From: Candidatus Woesearchaeota archaeon
GTDB taxonomy: Archaea > Nanobdellota > Nanobdellia > Woesearchaeales > UBA11576
Assembly: GCA_027083015.1 (NCBI GenBank)
Contig: JALWQS010000021.1
Location: 1-8,311, forward strand
Length of the DNA: 8,311 nt
Reading direction: 5' to 3'
The position numbers were made by a program, and so were the translations under genes. Each line of letters starts with the position of its first letter. Within the stretch, counting starts at the first letter, position 1. Shown here piece after piece: positions 4,561-8,311 of this stretch. Under the pieces are notes generated by a model. It did no database searches and had not been told where the DNA came from. It worked only from the letters and a program-made list of their open reading frames with translations.

Positions 4561-5199
4561 CTAAATATCAAGCGTTTCAATAAACTCAATAGTATGAGGG
4601 CAGAGTTCTTTAGGAAGAATCTCTTTCGCTTTCTTCAGCTCATCGATATCATCAATGTCCAAAAGTTCATCAAGAAGCACAAAAGAAAGACCCTGTTCTT
4701 TGATAAGCCTTATCTCTTCATCCAATAAAGAATCAGTCTTAAAAGGCATATTTCTGAAAAGATTATGAGCTTTTTTCATACCGATAAGATAATAACCGCC
4801 ATCAGTGCAGGGACCAAGAATTACATCATGAGAATTAAGAGCCTTGAACGCTGGATAGATAATATCAGGACCTACCTGAGGAGCATCACTCCCGATAACG
4901 ATGACTTTCTCATAATCATCAAGAAGATCCTCAAAAGTCAAAAATATGTTTTCAGCAAGATTAGTTCCGCGTTGAACGTAAAGGATAGCATCAGGAAACA
5001 TCTTACGATAAGCTTCTTTGTACTCCTTACCGATAAAACTCAGATAAAGATCATAATCCTTATTGCTATTCTTCTCAATCAGATCTTCAATCATACGTCT
5101 GCAAAGTTCAGCAGACCTATCATCTCCTATCTCCTTACCGATCCTTCGCTTAACCTTGCCGGGTTCGGGAAATTTAGCAAAGATAACTAAGGCATTCAT
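4561..5199 (-). CDS. TIGR04282/DUF2064-family glycosyltransferase (GT-A fold)
   Basis: The 212-residue product is full length for this family (about 200 residues). It opens with the family signature ALVIFAKFPEPGKVKRRIG (3-21), where members usually have KTRL. It continues with the metal/nucleotide segment IGSDAPQVG (102-110), GPCTDGGYYLIGM (129-141) and DIDDIDEL near the end (181-188). These belong to the nucleotide-diphospho-sugar transferase (GT-A, CofC-like) fold, also called rSAM/selenodomain-associated transferase 1. The donor and acceptor are not known for most members; several sit in polysaccharide or lipid-modification clusters. There is no signal peptide or membrane helix, so it is cytoplasmic. 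The start at 5199 gives the conserved N-terminus directly. No good Shine-Dalgarno site precedes it; a GATATATG box (5245-5238) would give a ~17-nt leader. The adjacent surface protein with sequons might be a client, but that is speculative. Confidence 0.87.
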   Translation of the reverse strand: MNALVIFAKFPEPGKVKRRIGKEIGDDRSAELCRRMIEDLIEKNSNKDYDLYLSFIGKEYKEAYRKMFPDAILYVQRGTNLAENIFLTFEDLLDDYEKVIVIGSDAPQVGPDIIYPAFKALNSHDVILGPCTDGGYYLIGMKKAHNLFRNMPFKTDSLLDEEIRLIKEQGLSFVLLDELLDIDDIDELKKAKEILPKELCPHTIEFIETLDI

Positions 5200-5279
5200 T
5201 TTAGGATTTCGCTCTCAACAAGATAACTCTCTGACTCATATATCACAGGTATTGTATAACTGTTATCTGATGTTATTGA

Positions 5280-5355
5280 AAATCTCGTTAGAGATTTGCA
5301 AAGAGTTTAATACTCTGTCCTTTAGGTCTGGGATAGACCCGAGTAGCGAGTTTTT
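5280..5355 (+). ncRNA. Candidate structured RNA with three consecutive hairpins
   Basis: Three perfect stems follow one another: AAATCTC/GAGATTT (5280-5286/5291-5297, loop GTTA), AGAGT/ACTCT (5302-5306/5312-5316, 5-nt loop) and GGTCT/AGACC (5325-5329/5335-5339, 5-nt loop). Two CGAG copies (5340-5343, 5347-5350) follow, and then T5 (5351-5355), a plausible archaeal terminator. CTCG at 5284-5287 could alternatively pair with either CGAG copy. No known family is recognised. It might equally be part of the aspS leader or chance folding in a short spacer. Confidence 0.3.
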
Positions 5356-5412
5356 GTTATCTAACGGTTGTTCATAAACTATATGTTTTATATTTTAGCA
5401 TATGCTTTGCGA

Positions 5413-5420
5413 TATAAAAA
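5413..5420 (+). promoter_or_regulatory. TATA box candidate for aspS
   Basis: TATAAAAA in the context GATATAAAAACC is the strongest box upstream of aspS and would give a leader near 70 nt. A second candidate, TATATA at 5455-5460, would give about 28 nt. No good Shine-Dalgarno site precedes the ATG (only GGATGAT around 5498-5504), so which box is used cannot be decided by eye. Confidence 0.4.
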
Positions 5421-5510
5421 CCTTTTTATTTAAAGCAAGAAAAAAGAGCGCCAATATATACAAAGACACCAAAACCATTAAAAAGAAAGACAAAAACGGA
5501 TGATGATACA

Positions 5511-7244
5511 ATGTTCAGGACACACACATGCGGAGAATTGACAAAAGCCCATGAAGGCCAAGAAGCGACCCTATCAGGATGGGTCAATTCCATAAGGCAA
5601 CACGGCGGAATAACATTCATAAACCTAAGAGACAGGTATGGAATAACACAATTAGTATTCAATAAGGAACTGGAAGGATTGTCAAGCCTGAAGAACGAAT
5701 ACGTAATAAAAGTAACTGGAACAGTAAGAGCAAGACCTGAAGGGCTGATCAACAAAGAGATGGCGACAGGAGAGATAGAACTGGCAGTTAAAGAACTGAC
5801 CATACTGAACAAATGTGAAAAACTTCCTATAGATATGTCAGGACAAGTCGAAAGTACGGATGAAACCCGACTAAAATACCGATACCTCGATCTAAGGATG
5901 CCAGAACACATGAACCTGATACTTTTCAGGCACGAAGTAGTGAAAGCGTTCAGAGAAGCTATGAACGAAGAAGGATTTGTAGAGATAGAAACACCAATAC
6001 TGGTAAAAGCCACACCAGAAGGAGCAAGAGATTATCTCGTGCCCAGCAGAGTGAATCCGGGAAAGGTCTATGCATTACCGCAATCACCGCAGCTGTACAA
6101 ACAGATACTTATGATAGCAGGTTTCGACAAGTATTACCAATTAGCCAGATGCCTAAGAGATGAAGACTTAAGAGCAGACAGGCAACCAGAACACACACAA
6201 GTAGATTTTGAGATGAGCTTCGTAACAAGCGACGAGATAAGAAAAACATTCGAGAAGATAATCAAACAGGTGTTCAAGAAGACCATGAACAAAGAACTGG
6301 AAGACTTCGCGATCATAAGCTATGAAGAAGCGATGAGGCGGTACGGAAGCGACAAACCAGACATACGCTTCGGACTGGAACTGCAAGACGTAACAGAACT
6401 CGTGAAGAAAAGCGATTTTAATGTATTCAAAGACGCAGGTCACACAGTAGCATTAGTCGTTCCGAGAGAACTCTCAAGAAAAGAGATCGACAAGCTGGGA
6501 GATGTAGCGAAAAGATACAAAGCAAAAGGGCTGGCATGGGCCAAAACTTCTGAAGAGAGACTGGAAGGAGGCATAAGCAAGTTCCTCAATGAAGAAGTAC
6601 AGAAAGAACTAAAAGAAAAGCTACAGCTGAAAGACGGGCAAACAATACTGTTCATAAGCGACAGGTTAAGACAAGCCCAGTCAGCGATGGGGCAAGTAAG
6701 ACTAGCACTAAGAGACCAGCTGGAGCTGGTAAACAAAGAAGATTTCAAGTTCGCATGGATAATAGATTTCCCCCTATTCCACTACAATGAAGAAGAACAA
6801 AGATGGGAACCAGAACATCACATGTTCTCAATGCCAAAACCAGAATTTGTAGATGATTTTGAAGAACGACCAGGAGAAGTGCTGGGTGACCTGTGGGATC
6901 TAACACTCAATGGTTGGGAGATGGCAAGCGGAAGCATAAGAGTATCCAATCCGGAGATACAAAAAAGGATAATGAGATTCATAGGCATCGACGAGAAAGA
7001 TGCAGAAAGAAAATTCGGATTCTTACTGGAAGCATACAGGTACGGAGGGCCACCGCACGGAGGCATGGGTTTTGGAATAGAAAGATTGGTAGCATTGATG
7101 AAAGGCCTGGATGACATACGAGAAGTCATGGCATTCCCGAAGAACAAGAACGCGCAATGCCCTATGGACGGAAGCCCAAGCGAACCAGACCCCGCAGCAC
7201 TGCAAGAGCTGAAGATAAGATTTTTAGCAGATAAAGAAGATTAA
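5511..7244 (+). CDS. aspS: Aspartate--tRNA ligase, bacterial-type (GAD-containing)
   Basis: It charges tRNA-Asp with aspartate in the cytoplasm using ATP. The 577-residue product is collinear with bacterial AspRS (about 580-600), whereas archaeal AspRS is about 430 and lacks the insertion. It has an N-terminal OB-fold anticodon domain (1-100, with FRTHTCGEL and HGGITFINLRDRYG). Class II motif 1 (139-163) comes next, then ALPQSPQLYKQ (188-198) and motif 2 with LRDEDLRADRQPEHTQ (215-230, Arg216). The GAD insertion lies at about 285-410, followed by motif 3 GGMGFGIERL (517-526, Arg525) and a C-terminal tail CPMDGSPSEPDP (550-561). His31 and the RPEG glycine (Gly78) match the state reported for non-discriminating bacterial AspRS, which also makes Asp-tRNA-Asn for GatCAB; this is inference. 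The start fits the family N-terminus. The gene is monocistronic and AGA/ATA-rich. Confidence 0.97.
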   Translation: MFRTHTCGELTKAHEGQEATLSGWVNSIRQHGGITFINLRDRYGITQLVFNKELEGLSSLKNEYVIKVTGTVRARPEGLINKEMATGEIELAVKELTILNKCEKLPIDMSGQVESTDETRLKYRYLDLRMPEHMNLILFRHEVVKAFREAMNEEGFVEIETPILVKATPEGARDYLVPSRVNPGKVYALPQSPQLYKQILMIAGFDKYYQLARCLRDEDLRADRQPEHTQVDFEMSFVTSDEIRKTFEKIIKQVFKKTMNKELEDFAIISYEEAMRRYGSDKPDIRFGLELQDVTELVKKSDFNVFKDAGHTVALVVPRELSRKEIDKLGDVAKRYKAKGLAWAKTSEERLEGGISKFLNEEVQKELKEKLQLKDGQTILFISDRLRQAQSAMGQVRLALRDQLELVNKEDFKFAWIIDFPLFHYNEEEQRWEPEHHMFSMPKPEFVDDFEERPGEVLGDLWDLTLNGWEMASGSIRVSNPEIQKRIMRFIGIDEKDAERKFGFLLEAYRYGGPPHGGMGFGIERLVALMKGLDDIREVMAFPKNKNAQCPMDGSPSEPDPAALQELKIRFLADKED

Positions 7245-7265
7245 AAGAAAGAACGAAAGTTCGTC

Positions 7266-7270
7266 AAAAA
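7266..7270 (-). terminator. T5 run after the FecR-domain gene
   Basis: The plus-strand A5 reads TTTTT on the minus strand, about 25 nt past the stop codon of the FecR-domain gene, in the 51-nt gap between convergent genes. No equally clear T-run was found for aspS before it meets the opposing gene. Confidence 0.3.
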
Positions 7271-7295
7271 TCCAGAAAATACCTGTTCTCATCTG

Positions 7296-8311
7296 TTAAT
7301 CATGCTTTCTTTTATGTCTTGGTCTTTTGTTTCTCTTCATAAAAAGATACGTTGCTCCGACCAAAACCAATAAGACCATAATCGCAGCAAGGAAAACAGA
7401 AACTTTTGAATCGCTTTTTCCAGCAGACTTCCAAGAATCATTCTCTTCTTTCACATCAAAAGTGCGTTTAGCACCTAATCCTCTCTCACTTGCGGTAATC
7501 ATCTCACCAGGACCGATCATCTCAGACCTACCATCCTTCTTACTGGTAAACTTGACGTGACCTTCAATGACTTTTAACACTGACTTGGATCCAGTATCTT
7601 CAGCGACAAAAGTGGTCCCTTTGATGCCGGCAACAGCTTCACTCATCTCAACATCCATAGTACCGTCTTTCATCATCCTCTTGAAATTGACCCAAACCTT
7701 TCCTGCTATCAAGTGAAGTTTCGTCTCAGCCGGACGCTGAGCCACAGAAACCATAGACTCTGGTTTCATGATAAACGTCGTCATATCAGCAAGGCTAAGG
7801 ACGCAAGTGCTGTCTTCATGAGTCCTGATAATATCCTTATTATGAATGACCATATCCAATTCAGCACCGTATTCAGAATCATCCTGACCACAAGGAAATA
7901 CGCCCACTTCACCATCATAGTCGCTGAAGCGCACTCCGGAATCTCCGTCAGGATCATCTATGTCGTCACAGGACATTTCAGGATCCAATATAGAAAGCCA
8001 TTTCTCAAAAGCAGAACTATCTTTAATAGGCAACTCAATAGGAGAGTAAGCTAAGTGAATATGTTCCGGAAGAGAATTTATGGTGACAGAATAGCCATCT
8101 GTCTTTCCAACATACAATTGCGAATTCCTATCAGGATAAGTATATCTAAATTGCCCGTAAGGTCCTCCCGTGAATGTAAGATCATATTCAAATTTTTTAA
8201 TCTTTGGCACACTCACTTCTTTTTTTTCTAGCATCGGCAGGTTACCAAAACTTTTTCCAGTACTGACCATCTTATAAGCATAATCACTCTCATACTCAAT
8301 AGTAAGTTTAG
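7296..8311 (-). CDS. FecR-domain protein, C-terminally membrane-anchored, N-terminus cut off
   Basis: The frame stays open through the window edge: 13 codons upstream of the ATG at 8270 read on as a beta-strand-like stretch (LTIEYESDYAYK). That ATG has no ribosome site, TATA box or signal peptide, so it is probably internal and the gene begins outside the window. Counting from that Met: 1-95 is beta-rich and unassigned. An acidic loop (CDDIDDPDGDSG and on) runs between Cys101 and Cys127. A FecR-type domain (PF04773) spans about 150-262, with LHLIAGKVWVNF (185-196), MSEAVAGIKGTTFVAE (209-224), LKVIEGHVKF (232-241) and IGPGEMITA (252-260). A polar linker, one membrane helix (290-311) and a very basic tail (KRNKRPRHKRKHD) follow. 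The basic end predicts an inside C-terminus with the FecR domain outside. In bacteria FecR is a sigma-factor regulator; in archaea the domain occurs on surface proteins of unknown role. Confidence 0.85.
   Translation of the reverse strand, partial: KLTIEYESDYAYKMVSTGKSFGNLPMLEKKEVSVPKIKKFEYDLTFTGGPYGQFRYTYPDRNSQLYVGKTDGYSVTINSLPEHIHLAYSPIELPIKDSSAFEKWLSILDPEMSCDDIDDPDGDSGVRFSDYDGEVGVFPCGQDDSEYGAELDMVIHNKDIIRTHEDSTCVLSLADMTTFIMKPESMVSVAQRPAETKLHLIAGKVWVNFKRMMKDGTMDVEMSEAVAGIKGTTFVAEDTGSKSVLKVIEGHVKFTSKKDGRSEMIGPGEMITASERGLGAKRTFDVKEENDSWKSAGKSDSKVSVFLAAIMVLLVLVGATYLFMKRNKRPRHKRKHD

Larger units (their letters stand above)
5200..5510. other. 311-bp intergenic region between divergent genes
   Basis: No protein gene is visible. 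The left part carries the likely promoter of the glycosyltransferase (TATA-like 5238-5245). The middle (5280-5355) is a run of hairpins ending in a T5. The right part (5400-5510) is A+T-rich and holds two TATA candidates for aspS. AGATAAC at 5221-5227 (also at 5181-5187) has reverse complements GTTATCT at 5262-5268 and 5356-5362, so larger alternative pairings across the region are possible. Confidence 0.55.

Noticed and set aside
4765..5377. Plus-strand frames over the glycosyltransferase gene (4765-5190 and 5063-5377)
   Set aside because: They are antisense to a well-supported family member, with no family resemblance and no ribosome site.
5498..5506. Box C-like GATGATGA just before aspS
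   Set aside because: No box D partner is nearby, and the sequence is adequately explained as the untranslated leader before the ATG.
5426..6013. 195-codon open frame on the minus strand over the aspS start
   Set aside because: It is antisense to a certain gene, its composition is Ser/Phe-rich as expected from the complement of AGA/GAA-rich coding sequence, and it has no promoter or ribosome site.
8268..8270. ATG at 8270 as the true start of the FecR-domain gene
   Set aside because: The frame continues open to the window edge, no ribosome site or TATA box precedes this ATG, and a signal peptide expected for a surface protein is missing.

Overview
The window looks like a piece of an archaeal chromosome, most likely from a small-genome DPANN-type lineage (Woesearchaeota/Pacearchaeota-like). 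That placement is inference. The archaeal signs are in the sequence: TTTATAAA-type TATA boxes about 25-30 nt upstream of starts, at least one gene whose box-to-ATG distance implies a leaderless mRNA, GAGGTG/GGTGATC Shine-Dalgarno sites, terminator-like T-runs without stem-loops, and a tRNA-Tyr with the archaeal C1-G72 pair, no encoded CCA and bulge-helix-bulge (BHB) introns. The aspartyl-tRNA synthetase, by contrast, is of the bacterial architecture with a GAD insertion.

Layout. Positions 1-75 (minus) hold the start of a small, cut-off reading frame. Positions 76-850 are RNA and repeat territory: two near-identical 105-bp units (238-342 and 383-487), each predicted to form two adjacent hairpins, followed at the same ~145-148-nt period by a tRNA-Tyr(GUA) gene (553-698). 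The last 25 nt around the tRNA 5' end repeat the head of those units exactly. The tRNA appears to carry two introns: a 57-nt one at canonical position 37/38 and a 17-nt one in the T-loop at 59/60, the latter with a very clean BHB. Next come a Yip1-like membrane protein (851-1450, plus) and, convergent with it, a stand-alone CheD-like protein (1495-1992, minus) that keeps the Thr/Cys/His catalytic spacing of CheD deamidases. A two-gene plus-strand operon of unknown function (2183-2780) overlaps by 26 nt. It is followed by two minus-strand genes with separate signals: a secreted, membrane-anchored beta-sandwich protein with a His-rich C-terminal tail (2882-4459) and a TIGR04282/DUF2064-type glycosyltransferase (4561-5199). 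A 311-bp intergenic stretch rich in hairpins separates these from aspS (5511-7244, plus). The right end holds the C-terminal part of a FecR-domain, C-terminally anchored surface protein (7296-8311, minus), which is still open at the window edge.

Working together. Two features serve translation (tRNA-Tyr and AspRS). Three concern the envelope or its surface (Yip1-like protein, beta-sandwich protein, FecR-domain protein), and the glycosyltransferase may act on surface glycans or lipids. No large operon ties them together. Most genes have their own promoter-like box, so the region reads as a compact housekeeping/envelope neighbourhood. Its most unusual content is RNA-based (the two-intron tRNA and the tandem structured units), together with the orphan CheD-like enzyme.
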